From NCBI GenBank assembly GCA_963965975.1, contig OZ014411.1, positions 23,605,249 through 23,669,248 of the forward strand: a stretch of DNA of 64,000 bases, in the 5' to 3' direction. Positions 1-12,024 of this stretch are shown piece by piece (position 1 is the stretch's first letter; every line of letters starts with the position of its first letter). The DNA is from Xestospongia bergquistia. Its lineage: Eukaryota > Porifera > Demospongiae > Haplosclerida > Petrosiidae. The notes under the pieces are model-generated. The model was not told where the DNA came from, made no database searches, and saw nothing but the letters and a program-made list of their open reading frames with translations. A program made the position numbers and the translations under genes.

Positions 1-689
1 TCATTAATTGATTCACTCTAGTCCTAAATGGAGCTGTAAACACTTAACGAAAGTAGAGTTGCTTTAATTTTATGATTGTGTGCTACTTCATCGAATCCCA
101 TTGTATAAAGTGCATTACTTAGTGCCAAGTGGGCCTATTAATATTATCTTCTATCTTCAGAACTTGCAAGTTTATGTTTAAACATTTTTGACCAATAACC
201 TACTTTTTTACTAATCAATGAAAATAAGCGATTATAGTCTTATGTTAAGTCATTAAACAAAAATTGTAAAGAACGTATATTTCCATTGTCCTTTCATATA
301 TGATGCATAGTATTATTCTTAGTAACTAAAAAGTTAGTAGTAGCATTAAGCACTTAGTTTAACATTATCTAATTTGTGACAACACAATTGGTGCTTGTAC
401 GTTTTTTATTATTTTTATTTATATTCAACAGAACATGCCTTAATGGTAGGAGATACAAGAATAAAAATTGTGCTAAGGGAGTCATAACTCAGATCACAAG
501 GTCCTGTAATGACAACTATAAACATCTACCATCAGATCAGGTAGATGTTGATACAGAGAAGGTCAATAATACATTTATAATGTATGTTATACCCTAAAAC
601 AGAATTGAAGTATTGGATTTATTTAATTGGTTTATATATTTGAAATAACTGTGACTAGTATATTATATGAGCTTCTGAGTATGTCTTAC
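1..689. other. Left edge, no supported gene
   Basis: AT-rich. A plus-strand ORF at 376-597 has no recognisable domain. Either more of gene A lies further left or the gene is truncated here. Confidence 0.4.
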
Positions 690-788
690 CAAGTATATCA
701 GTTGGTGTAGGTGAAACTATATGAAAGGGAGGAGAAGTAGGATGACAACCAATATCAGCTACATCATTATACAACATTAAACATGACC
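690..788 (-). pseudogene. Internally deleted SMB exon
   Basis: The minus strand reads SCLMLYNDVADIGCHP: the middle of the module with most of its cysteines is deleted in frame, and the acceptor AG is lost while the donor GTAAGA survives. It is a broken module at the end of the visible part of gene A. Confidence 0.65.
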
Positions 789-834
789 ATTAAGTGAACA
801 TACAAGCATTTTTTGCTTTGTGTTTCTCACTCAC

Positions 835-3174
835 CTTTAGTAACACTTAATGATGATATATCAGTGTTGCCATCTAAAGATGAAGTGACAGCAGGTGAAA
901 AACTTGCTGGAAGATGTGTACTACTTGTCAGAGGGTACAGAGTTTCCATTCTTGTGTCTATTTTAAAAGTGATGATATAAATTCAACAGTGATTTACATT
1001 TGTGGTGTTTTTTTCTTTGTTGTTAGTGAAAATATAAACTATTGGATATAAAATTATTATGCCTATAAGTATGTGATTTAGTAGAATTGCATAAAATAGG
1101 ATAAATAAACATTAAAAAAGAAGTTTCAAGGTTGAAACATTTCAAGAAAAGTGCAGTGACAAGGCATATATATTTTTATTTTATTAGTATTCCTCACAAA
1201 CCTTGAGTAATAAATGATGTAGGCATAACTATAGCACTACTTAAGGATGTAGTGACAAGAGATGAATAACTTGTTGTAAGAGGTGCACTACTTGTTAGAG
1301 AGAATGGAATTTCAATTGTTGTGCCTATGTGAATAGCGGTGATAATAATTCAATGGAAAAGAATAGTGCGTGTAAACATAGCACTACTTTATACATGAAC
1401 TGATATCAACAGATTTAATGCATGTTTAAGTGTGTTGATTTTTTTATTGGAGTTTGAGGAAGCGAACATGATTGATATAACATTGTTTCCCTTTTTACCT
1501 TGAGTAACTATTGGTGCAGGGAAAACTGTAGTATTACTTAAAGATGAGGTGGGAGAAGGTGATAAACTTGCTGTAAGAGGTGCACTACTTGTTTGAGAGA
1601 GTGGAATTTGAATTGTTGTGCCTATATAAATAGTGGTTTTAGTGTTGAATGAAATGAAAAAACATTGTGTGTGTAAATAATATACTGCTACTTTATATAT
1701 GAACTAATATCAAGAACTATAATATAGGTTAGAGTATGTGATGATTTTTTTATTAGAGATTAAGGAAATGTACATGACTGATATAACATTATTTTATTTT
1801 GAACCTTGAGTAACAATTGGTGCAGGTATAACTGTAGTGTTACTTAAAGATGAAGTGGGAGAAGGTAAAAAACTTGCTGTAAGAGGTGTACTACTTGTTT
1901 GAGAGATTAGAGTTTCCATACTTGCATCTTCATAGAAAATGATGATAAAGTTAACAGATATCAGATCATGTAAAGGAAAAGCTTAATGTCATATAATGCT
2001 ACTTTAAAACATGAACTGACAGCAGTAACTATAATAGTTTGTTATGATTCATTTATAGGGTTTGTGGAAATAGACATGGTTGTAACATTGTTTAGCATTA
2101 TTTTAAAAAAGCATACTAATATTTCATTATTTTACTTTTTACTAAATTTGTACAAAATATTTTAGGTTGAATGCAATATAAGGGCAACAGAAAATGTCTA
2201 TTAAATGTATATATAAGATCTCATTGTTTTGTTCACTTACTTTGAGTAACAATTGGTGTTGTTGTAACTATATTACTACTTGAAGATGAAGTGACAACAG
2301 ATGGAAGAGGTCCATTACTTGTTAGAGAGATTGGAGTTTGGAATTGTATGTCTATTTTAAAGTGGTAATAAAACTACTAATTATTATGTTATGTTGGAAA
2401 TAAATTTATCACAAAAGTATCACATCAATGATGTTGTTTTTTTAAGGTAACAATACTGGGACAACAAATAAACAGCACTATCATAAAAAATAATAGCGAA
2501 CAACAATTTCTTTACTAAATAAGTAATACAACCTACATGAAATACTAATAGACACATTGCAAGATGACTAACATGCCTTATTAAAAGAAACATTTTTGAA
2601 ATAAAGTTTGGCTTAATTATTTACAGAATGTTGCTCTTTTAAACTAGTTATGAGAATATGCATTAGAGTTACATGCTACAAATAAGACTAGTCACTCATG
2701 TTCATGCTTTTTAAATTTACTTTGAGTAATAGTTTCCTCATGTTTAACAGTAATAGAGGATGTTTCACTTAAGGAAGGAGTGACAGTAAGTGATGAACTA
2801 GCCGAGAATAATAGACTACTCAATGATGGCAGAGGCGTTCCACTTTTTGTTTCTGGAAAAAAAATAAAATCAGTATAAACTCATGGTAAGGAAATAGATA
2901 ACTATTCTATGCAACATCTTTCTTGTGCATGACTATTACTATTTTTAGAAAATATTATGTTTTTAATTTATGTTTAATCAGTCGGTGAGTTATTTAAATC
3001 TTCATAACAACTTCTTAAAAATTGTATGGGTTTCTAAGAGGTTTGAGACCTGTAAAGTGGTCACTAAGTGATTTCACTTACCTCGAGTAGCAAATGGTGT
3101 AGTTGACACTACAACACCACTTAAAAATGATGTGCCAGCAGATGAATAACTTGATATAGGAGTTGTAGAGCTTG
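835..3174 (-). CDS. Gene A exons 16-22: run of seven Ser/Thr-rich linker exons
   Basis: Exons 3082-3174, 2721-2852, 2241-2351, 1805-1927, 1499-1621, 1202-1324 and 835-957, all multiples of three and phase 1-1. They end in variants of PTPIVTQ. The exon at 3082-3174 uses an inner AG because the ancestral acceptor is gone. The exons at 1805 and 1202 have donors GTTCAA and GTTTGT, poor by consensus. Together they would make a long mucin-like stalk; some may be skipped. Confidence 0.55.
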
Positions 3175-6100
3175 CTAAAGGAAGTTTTGATTATCGTGTT
3201 AATGTTAAATGGTAATAAAATTGATATTTATTATGTTATGTTACAGATAATCTGATTATAACTATCAAAACTGTAAAATACATATATTACTACATTTTAC
3301 ATGAAAGAAATATTATATTAGTATTATATAAGAATTATATAATAATAATAATTATTAATATATAATTGTTACGGTGTTTAGATTTAAAATTTCTCTTACC
3401 AAGTGCATCAGTTGGAGTTAGTATAGGAGACGAAGAAAAAGCAGTGTGACAACCTATAACTGCTACATCACTACAGCAGTCTCTATAAACATGACAGATC
3501 AGATCACAATAGCATCCATTATTGCTACAAGATGGTGACAGGGAAGACATGCAACATCCATAATAGCTGAGATTTAATGCTAAACATGAGCCTATATTAA
3601 TATATGAGCAATTTCATTTATTTGTATAGCTCACTTACCTTGAGTAACAATTGGTGTAGTTGTAGCTACAGTGCCACTTAAAAATGAAGTGACAACAGAT
3701 GAAAAGGTTGTTGAAAGAGGTGTACTGGTTAAAAAAGATAAATTGCTTGTTAGAGGGAGTGGATTTTCAATTCCTGTGCCTAAAATACAAAATTTGTATT
3801 AGATGTTGCATATAAACTTTTAAATAAAGGAATTTCAGTAAAACTTGATTCTCTGCCTTTTGTGTTTTTATGAATAACAAGTTATAAACTTCTAAAGTAT
3901 TAAGTATATAGACATTATTGTAACACAGTAATGTGCTTTCTCAAAAATATTCAAAAATATTCTTCAAAAGATTATTTTGCTTATTAATAAATAAATGCTG
4001 CTGTTATACAATATGTATTTAAAACATGGTTCTTTCAGATATAGTTATTATGATACAAGTGATGCTATTTACTTGACCATATGCATTTTTTGAAAGGACT
4101 TACTTAATGTAATAGGTGTGCTTGTGGTAGACATAGTGTCAATTGAGGAAGAATTGACAGCTAGTGATGTACTTGATGAAAAAAACAGACTACTCAATGA
4201 TGACTGAGGAGTTTCATTATTTGTCTCTGTTGAGGAAACTTGGCATGTGAAAATGTTAATAATGTTGCAATATATTGATATTGTCCTTTCATTTACTTAC
4301 ATTGTAATTTTGAAAATAAACTATACTATTTTTAATTATACTATCCTCCCATTCTTTTTTGTGCTTGTCGGTCTTTTAGCCTAAAGCTAGCTGACACAAC
4401 TTACAATTTATTTAGAACTATTGATTAGGCTTATTATTGATGTTGGTAAGGTTTAATTGGATCATTGACAATTATACTATCAAGTGTATAGCTGTCTGTC
4501 TTTATAGGTAACAATTATTATAATGATGCAAAATTTAACGATCACTTCACTGATATGAAAATGGCATTTGTCAAATCAGAAAGATAACTAAAGGATTATA
4601 GAGTTATGGTTATTTATTACAATACTGGTCCACAATTACATCATTGACACTGCACTTAGGCATATTATAATAGCTTAATACTTTAATATTACTACATTTT
4701 ACCTTCATTTAGATTATAAACTACATTTGACCATACAGATGATGGATAATTAAAACAGTCAATGTCAGTAACTCTTGATGTTCTGGAAAATGGATGGTTT
4801 GCAAAATTATCATGTCCAGCACTATAGCCAATCGTTGCACTGTGTGTTGTCCATCTCAGAAGATCACATTTATAAGTAAAAATAGCATAAGAATTTGATC
4901 CTTGAGATGCAATTACAACCTGGAATGTGTTACTCTATGATGAAAGAATAGTAAACATATTTTTAAAATGTTTAGAGTAATTCATTCACCTGAACACAAT
5001 TTATGTTTCCATAGGGACAGACATTGATCCATTTTGCTACCATAACCCAATCCAATTCTAAATTAATATTTTCATTTAGTTTCAGGAATGTCTCCACCTC
5101 ATTGATAACATTTGATGTAGTGACAATTCCATACTCAACTATTCCTGTATTTGTCAATTCAATATCATCCCAAAATGGAGCAATCACTATTGCATCTGAG
5201 AGTGGGAACAATAGTGGTAAATATCCTGTAAATAATCTTCCCAAACTAAGAAACCCATTTGAGTTTATCTAATGAAAATGAAAGCTAATAAGATATCACA
5301 AAAAATAGTGACTAAATCTCACATTCAAACTATGGAAAGTATAGTTTCCAACATAAAAGTTAGAAGGCAATTCAACTGCTACAGTGCCATCATCAATATT
5401 ACTAAATATGTTAGTTTGTAACCCAACATCAAGAAATGTCAAATATTTGGACCCCAATCCAGATCCTGTTTAAATTAAGGAAAATAGTCATAAGTAGAGA
5501 TGTATAATATTTAAAAGTTAAAAACATCTAATAAATAATTGTGTTCAAGGCTAATAACATTTTATGGCTAATTAAAACATGATGATGTATGCTTTATAAT
5601 GTGACGTTTTTATCATGTTAGTATAATCTCTTTAAGGCATACAACAAATTGTCAAAACTAAATTGAGGGATGGCATAGCAATTTGAAAAAGTGTAGGCAA
5701 GGCAAATTCATCTTTAAGAAACATTTAACAGAAAATATAGACAAATATGAAAATATAACAATTCAAAGATTCATAGAATTAACTTACTCAGAAAGAGAAT
5801 GTTCAGGCAAACTAGATAAGTAAATGAGCTATTTAGAATAACTAGTTAGTTTTCATATCTATTATGCAAATTACATACCAATTATTTACTATCAATTTAA
5901 TTTAGTCTAAAAAATAAGAAACAAAACTTTGAAGATACACAAAACACTTTTATAATTTATGATTGGGAGTCTATAATTTATTTAATTGTTTAAACATTTG
6001 AATAATTGCGACTAATGTAGATTCTGACTTTGTCTTACCAAGTGTATCAGTTGGGGAAGAAACAGGATGACAACCAATATCAGCTACATCATCACAACAG

Positions 6101-9100
6101 TCTCTAAAAATATGACAGTATTTATCACAGTAGCATCCATTAGTGTTACATATTGTTGACAGGGATAACACACAACAACCAGAATAATTGAGATTTAGTG
6201 CCAAACATGAACCTAAACTTAAAATGAAACTTTAATTATTTGTATTGCTCACTTACCTTGAGTAACAATTGGTGTTGGCATAACAGGAGTGCCATATAAA
6301 GATGAACTGACAGCATTTGAAAAACTTGATGGAAAATGTGTACTACTTGTAAAAGAGTATGGGGTTTCCATTGTTGTGTCTAATAAAAAAATATTTATAT
6401 AAAAGTCATTGATGATTCACTTTTGTGATTATTGCAATTGATGAAAATGTAAATCGTTATATATAACATTATTTTATCTATGAGTTTGTAACTTGGTGCA
6501 TTGAAATTGTATAAAGTGCTACATATGAGCATTAAATAAGGAATTTTAAATGAACTGAAATCCTTTTTAAGGTTCAATGATATTGACTTTTTATGAGGTA
6601 CCAATATGAATTGTACAATAATTTTATAAATAATAATAATGAATAAAAAGTTTATTGAATAATGTAATAAATGCAACATGCATTTACACCATTACAATTA
6701 ACTTTTGTGTTTTCTTAAAAGAAATATTATTATTGCCATTATGATAGGCTAAAAAATCCTACTGTTATACATTTAGCACATTATCAAGTTATCATGCAAC
6801 ATATAAGCTAGTCACCTATTTTTGCATTTTAATTTGAGATACCTAAGGTAATAGTTTAGTTATACACTTGGCAACGAGAATATGGTTTTTTAATTTTTTA
6901 AAATATCATACTACACATGACACTAGTTAATATATTTACTCCTTCAATAGCATTTTACCCAGATTAATAGTTTCAGTAGGTTTCACAATAGTTGACAAAG
7001 TGTCAATTGAAGAAGATATGACAGCAAATGATGTACTTGATGAGAATACTAGAGTATCTGTTGATGGCTGAGGAGTTTTACTATTTCTTTCTGGAGAGAG
7101 AAAGATGATGGTAAGGAAGCACATTGTGTTGTAATACATTCATTGTTTCTTCAAGTTTATTCAAATAATTTGATAATTTGGAAAATTATAATCTTCCAGT
7201 TAGTCCATTAATGAAATAATAATATTTAACCATACAGTCTACTTGTATAATCCTGGAGGTACATTTATCTGGTATGTACAACTGGCTTATGCAAATATTT
7301 ATTCAGAGTGCAATTGTTTATTTATATGGATTTTTTTTATTTAAAGGTATTTAGCATGCTTATAGTTAATGAAAGTCAGACTTCAATGTATTCAGAATTG
7401 TTCTTATTATAAGTGCTATTGTGAGGCAAATGTTATAATGAAGCAATGTTTTATTGATCATTTTAGTAATGTTAAAATAGCATTAGTTATATTAGTAAGA
7501 AAAAAGTGCAGTTTAAATAGCCAAATTTGATAAGTTAGTAGTTTCTTCATTTATTCACAAATAAAAGTTGAGAAAAAGGAACTTTTAGCATTTTCATTCA
7601 GTCAAAAAGTAATGTAGTTCACTTTAAACTAATTTTATATTTTTTAGAAAGATACCTTCATTTAGATTGTAAACCACATTTGACCACATAGATCCTGGAT
7701 AATTGAGACAGTCAATGTTTGTAACTCTTGATGTTCTAGAGGAAGGATGATTTGCAAAATATCTTTGCCCAGCACTATAGCCAACTACTGCACCATTCCT
7801 AGTCCATTGCAACAGATCACATTTATATGTAAAGATAGCATAACTGCTTGACCCTTGAGATGCAACAACAACCTGGAATGTATTGGTCTGTAATAAAGAT
7901 ATATATAGTTATAATATTGTAAATATAGAAAGGAATTTACTTGAGAACAATTGATGTTCATGAACGAACAAACATTCACCCACTTTGCTACTAAAACCCA
8001 GTCTAATTCCAAGTCCACATTTTGGTTTTGCTTCAAGAATCCTTCCACTTCATTCATGACATTTGGTACACTTGATGAAGTAACAATCCCATACTTTACT
8101 ATTCCAGTATATGTCAATCGGATATCATCCCAAAATGGAGCAATTACAACTGCAGATGAGAGTGGAAATGATGTCGATAAGTAGCTTGAGAATGGAGTTC
8201 CAAAACTAAGAAGACCATTTGAGCTTATCTAAATGATATGTAAGGGTAATATGATACCACAAATTATAAAAAAAATCTTACATATAGAGTGTGGAAAGTT
8301 TGTCCTCCAATATTCAATGCAGATGGAAGTTCAACCGTTACAGTACCATCATCAACATTTCTAAATATGTTAGTTTGTATGCCAACTTCTAGGAAAGTCA
8401 AATATTTGAACCCTATTCCTGATCCTGATTCAAATTTTGATCCTATTTTTATATCATTAGATCTTGATAAGTCTGTTAAAAATAAGAAAGAAATCGTAAT
8501 CATTTATATCAGAATAATGAAAGTAACAAGTATTAAATTTTTAATGTTAGATAATACTTTATGACTAATCAATTGGTTTCATTGTAAAATATCTATTGTT
8601 TTTCATGTCATGTTATAGTCCATTTTAAATAGCCAATATCAAAAAATAATAGTAAGCAAATTTGCTTCTAGAAACTAGCCTATATACAAAATCAAAATTA
8701 ACTATGCATATAAATCAGTTGTATTAGAAAATTAATCATGTATCAATCATGGCATATAGCTCTATCAAATTTGATTGTAATGGTATTATAAAGTATGTGA
8801 CTATAATATATGACAAGGATAGAATTAGTGGTAGCTTAGGAATTTTCTAAATAATTAATACATATAGAATTAAACTGTTGTTTCTTTATTAAATGGAAGA
8901 TTATTATTATATTCACTGGAGGATGTATTAAATTATGGTTATTGGTAAGATATCCTGCTCTTTATGAAAATATGTTTCTTTGAATAAATTCAGTTGAATT
9001 TTCAGGCATTGCTAAGGTAACTAACTACCTAGATTTCTACACTGCTTAATGATGTATATTACAAAAATTTCAATAGTAACCACATGAATTTACATGTAAG

Positions 9101-11141
9101 TTGAGACTATGGAAAGGAGTCTTAGGATATAGTGTTATTCAGAATTAATTGCTCAATTTCAAATGTGGTCTTGAGACTGAGTGTTATATACAACTTTAGA
9201 ACATGACCAATTAAATTAAACCACAAACATTGTCCGTTGACACATACGTACTTCAACCTATGAATTGATTATCACAAAATATGTAACATAGCAACTTGAT
9301 ATAGAAATAATGATATTAACTTTTTTGACATTAACTGCATTTTTAAATACATTATACTGTTGATCACAACTTACTTTTAATGTGCAAAAGACAGTTGAAA
9401 GTTGTGTCTTGTAAACTATAGTGTAAATTTCTATAGTTTAATAAATTTTTTAAACAGTCTTTTATTAACTTTTGCTTAATCTGAAATGGAGTCAGTAGTG
9501 GTTGTTCCTGTAAGTATAGTGCTATTGTACCACTAACTAAAGGAGTAGCCATAGAAGTACCAGATAGTGTTCTTGTACAAGTACATCCATTACACTCATA
9601 ATTAGCACCTGTCACATTAGAGCCAGGAGCAAAAATATCCACACAAGCACCACCATTTGTGTAGTAGTAAACATCATCTCCCGGAGCAGAGCCAGCAACA
9701 GTAATAACTCCTGGTGCACTAGCAGGACTATAATAACAAGCACTACGTTGGTCATTGCCAGCAGCTGCAACCATTGGTATCCCCCTATTAACGATATTGG
9801 TTGAGATATTGTCCATTGCAAGAGAGTATGGACCATTTAATGACATTGAAATGATAGATGGACGACGAGGATTATTACTAGTAATATTTGTTGCAGCAGA
9901 ATTTAATCCATCTATTAGTAAGCTCATAGGTGCTGAACCACTACATCCTAACACACGAACACTGTAACAGTTAGCCTTCTTTGCAACTCCATAATATTTT
10001 CCACAAGCAAGACTTGCTACAAGAGTTCCATGTCCATGGCAATCTCGACCTCTTTGGTTAGTTCCATAGTAGTTGTCAGCTGGATCATATCCAGTATATA
10101 TAGCTCTATTACCATCAAATTCACAGTGGTTATAATTAATACCTATATATATATATATATACATATACACAAACACACACACATATATATAGAATTTAAC
10201 TTAAACAGCAGATATTCAAAGTATCCTTTTTTTACCTGTATCTAAGATATAAATGTCAACACCTTCTCCATCTCCTCCAGGTTCAAATATACCATCTAAT
10301 ACTGGACTGACTTGATAAATACGATCCAATGCCCATGAAAGTGAAGCTTCAGCAAAAGTCTCTTCTTCAACAAACTCAACATTGTCAAGATCTTTTATCT
10401 GAAGTACAGTTATATAATATATATTCATATAATTGTGTGTGTGTATGTTTGTGTGTGTGTGTGTGTAAGTGTGCTATATGTATTATGACTCAGAGGCTTA
10501 TACACAGAAACACAAAATTTGCAAAAATATAATGACTAAAACCTATCAAAGTTGCCAAATTTGTACAACACAAGCCTTGACAATTATGACCTAACTTCTC
10601 AAGGAATTACCATTCTCAGCTTGATGCATTAATTATTAAAAACAGTCAATGTGAGAATTATATCTTCCTCAAACATACAGCCCTAATGCGATATCATTTA
10701 CAAATTTACTGGTTGGTTAGTTCATACATATAATGGGCATATATAGACTTGAAAACAACTATAACATACACCCATACTTTTACACCAATCCACATACACA
10801 AATGTATCCACAGATACAACTAAAGACACACACAAACACAGACATAAAAATTTTAAGCTAACCTTATGGGCTTCATCTACTGACAGCCTTGTGACAATCA
10901 TTTTAGCAAATGGACCCTCCATTTTGTGGATTTTGGAGCTCAATGACACAGTTTGAACTTTTTCAGCAATGGCTTCAAATCTCTCATGACTGGTTTCTGG
11001 TGTCATTACAACCATATATTCACCTGTTGTAGCTATTCCAGGAGCAGCACGAATAACTCGACGTGTTTGCACCTCAGCTGCAAAGAGAAGAATTAAAATC
11101 AGAACTTGATTACGTCTTGTACGAATTTGCATATTTAGCAT
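835..11141 (-). CDS. Gene A: S8 protease with two NIDO domains, SMB and Ser/Thr linker array (3' end not seen)
   Basis: A paralogue of gene B. Exons: 10863-11141, 10236-10398, 9375-10142, 8282-8472, 7941-8228, 7656-7887, 6959-7090, 6257-6379, 6039-6212, 5323-5465, 4990-5268, 4703-4934, 4104-4226, 3639-3779, 3400-3591, 3082-3174, 2721-2852, 2241-2351, 1805-1927, 1499-1621, 1202-1324, 835-957. They give 1429 codons plus one base, in frame throughout, with no stop, so the gene must continue left or has lost its end. The order is signal-I9-S8-NIDO-linkers-SMB-NIDO-linkers-SMB-seven linkers. Compared with B, most SMB modules are missing. Several late linker exons have weak splice donors, so the 3' part may be decaying. 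The first ATG is 11141; the start shared with paralogues is 11132. Confidence 0.6.
3400..3591 (-). CDS. Gene A exon 15: SMB module 2
   Basis: Ten-Cys SMB exon with SCLALNLSYYGCC, PSC, GCYCDLIC, RDCC, IGC and donor GTAAGA. It is the last intact SMB module of gene A in the window. Confidence 0.8.
3639..4226 (-). CDS. Gene A exons 13-14: Ser/Thr-rich linkers
   Basis: Exons 4104-4226 and 3639-3779, phase 1-1. The second carries six extra codons relative to the usual 41. Confidence 0.66.
4703..5465 (-). CDS. Gene A exons 10-12: NIDO domain 2
   Basis: Exons 5323-5465, 4990-5268 and 4703-4934. Hallmarks are IVIAPFWDDIELTNTGIVEY, LELDWVMVAKWINVC, and FQVVIASQGSNSYAIF then TYKC. Exon lengths equal those of gene B NIDO-2. 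Confidence 0.82.
6039..6212 (-). CDS. Gene A exon 9: SMB module 1
   Basis: Ten-Cys SMB exon: SCLALNLNYSGCC, TIC, GCYCDKYC, RDCC, IGC. It is the orthologous position to gene B module 1, with identical length (174 nt). Confidence 0.82.
6257..7090 (-). CDS. Gene A exons 7-8: Ser/Thr-rich linkers
   Basis: Exons 6959-7090 (132 nt) and 6257-6379 (123 nt), phase 1-1, the same sizes as in gene B. They are likely glycosylated spacers. Confidence 0.68.
7656..8472 (-). CDS. Gene A exons 4-6: NIDO domain 1
   Basis: Exons 8282-8472, 7941-8228 and 7656-7887. Hallmarks are VVIAPFWDDIRLTYTGIVKY, LELDWVLVAKWVNVC and FQVVVASQGSSSYAIF. It is nearly identical to gene B NIDO-1, including the Gly/Ser start (SKFESGSGIGFKYL). 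Confidence 0.82.
8473..9374 (-). other. Gene A intron 3
   Basis: A 0.9-kb AT-rich intron between the protease and NIDO-1; no coding signal was seen. Confidence 0.5.
9375..10142 (-). CDS. Gene A exon 3: peptidase S8 core
   Basis: His motif CHGHGTLVAS (His about 185), oxyanion AAAGNDQR and Ser motif LSGTSMATPLVSG (Ser about 344): a complete triad. Extra Cys (CNGCTCTRT) precede the Ser motif, as in all four paralogues. It ends NCLLHIK before GTAAGT. Confidence 0.88.
10236..10398 (-). CDS. Gene A exon 2: propeptide end and catalytic Asp
   Basis: A 163-nt exon ending GVDIYILDT plus a split Gly; catalytic Asp about residue 146. The donor is GTAAAA. Confidence 0.82.
10863..11141 (-). CDS. Gene A exon 1: signal peptide and I9 propeptide start
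   Basis: Encodes MQIRTRRNQVLILILLFAAE, a charged start plus hydrophobic core, then RRVIRAAPG and [19 protein letters not shown]. It ends LSVDEAHK in phase 0. It matches gene B exon 1 closely. Confidence 0.8.
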
Positions 11142-11258
11142 CACGATACGCTGTGCTAGTTTGGTTAATTGTTTGCTTTATTCTTACCAAGCGTACAACA
11201 CACACACACACAATATTGCATATGCCATTAACACTTTGTTTAGTCTATTGAAATTTGT

Positions 11259-11335
11259 GACAATTGAGCCGCATTTTACCGCCTACGCATACGGCAACCA
11301 ATGAATCTTATTAACCTAGCGCCGATGCGTTTGAC
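11259..11335 (-). promoter_or_regulatory. Conserved upstream block of gene A
   Basis: Contains TGACAATTGAGCCGCAT and GCGCCGATGCGTTTGAC, matching the block upstream of gene B. It is GC-rich against the AT-rich background, about 120-190 nt before the ATG. Confidence 0.4.
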
Positions 11336-12024
11336 ACATCAATGTCTTTAAAGCCTTTTGTCTGGCTAGTTTGGTATAGTGCATGCATTTACTGTATTTA
11401 TATTTGAACTGAGATATATAATTAGGAACCTTGGGCTTTATGGGCCCATGTAATTTGTACCACATCTCTTCCTCCTGTCAACAGCCTTATCATTATCTTG
11501 CTTCTCAGCCTATATGAAGTAATATTCCTGGCATTATATGGTCTTCCATAGATAGTGGTGCTAAATATCAAATCTGTAGTCAGTATTTCACTCTGAAATC
11601 AGCATCTTTAAAAACATTATGCATATATATATATATATATAGGACAATTTTTTTAATTGTAGACCTGATTAATGACATCTTTCTTGCAGATATCATATTT
11701 TTTTCTCTCAGTATTTGTTATTGCTTATCAGTGTTACATTCTCTTATATTACATTTACAACATCACTTTTATCTTCTAATGTCATTCTACTAAGCAGTGA
11801 GTATACACTTAAATAAAATGAAACACTTCTTCTAACAAACATCAGCATGGTCATAAATTAAAGTCTATTACTGACCATTGTTTGTGTTAATAACTTGACA
11901 GCCTTTACAAGACAACAACTTTGTCAGTTTGGTGTTTTACTCTTTAAATAACTTAACAAATTGCTCATTTATACATAACATGATAATAATGATTTGTCTT
12001 AAAAATTATTGTAATATCATTGCT

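Noticed and set aside
376-597. Plus-strand open frame of 73 codons at the left edge
   Set aside because: No domain, and no repeat of it elsewhere in the cluster; an exon of a plus-strand gene cannot be excluded.
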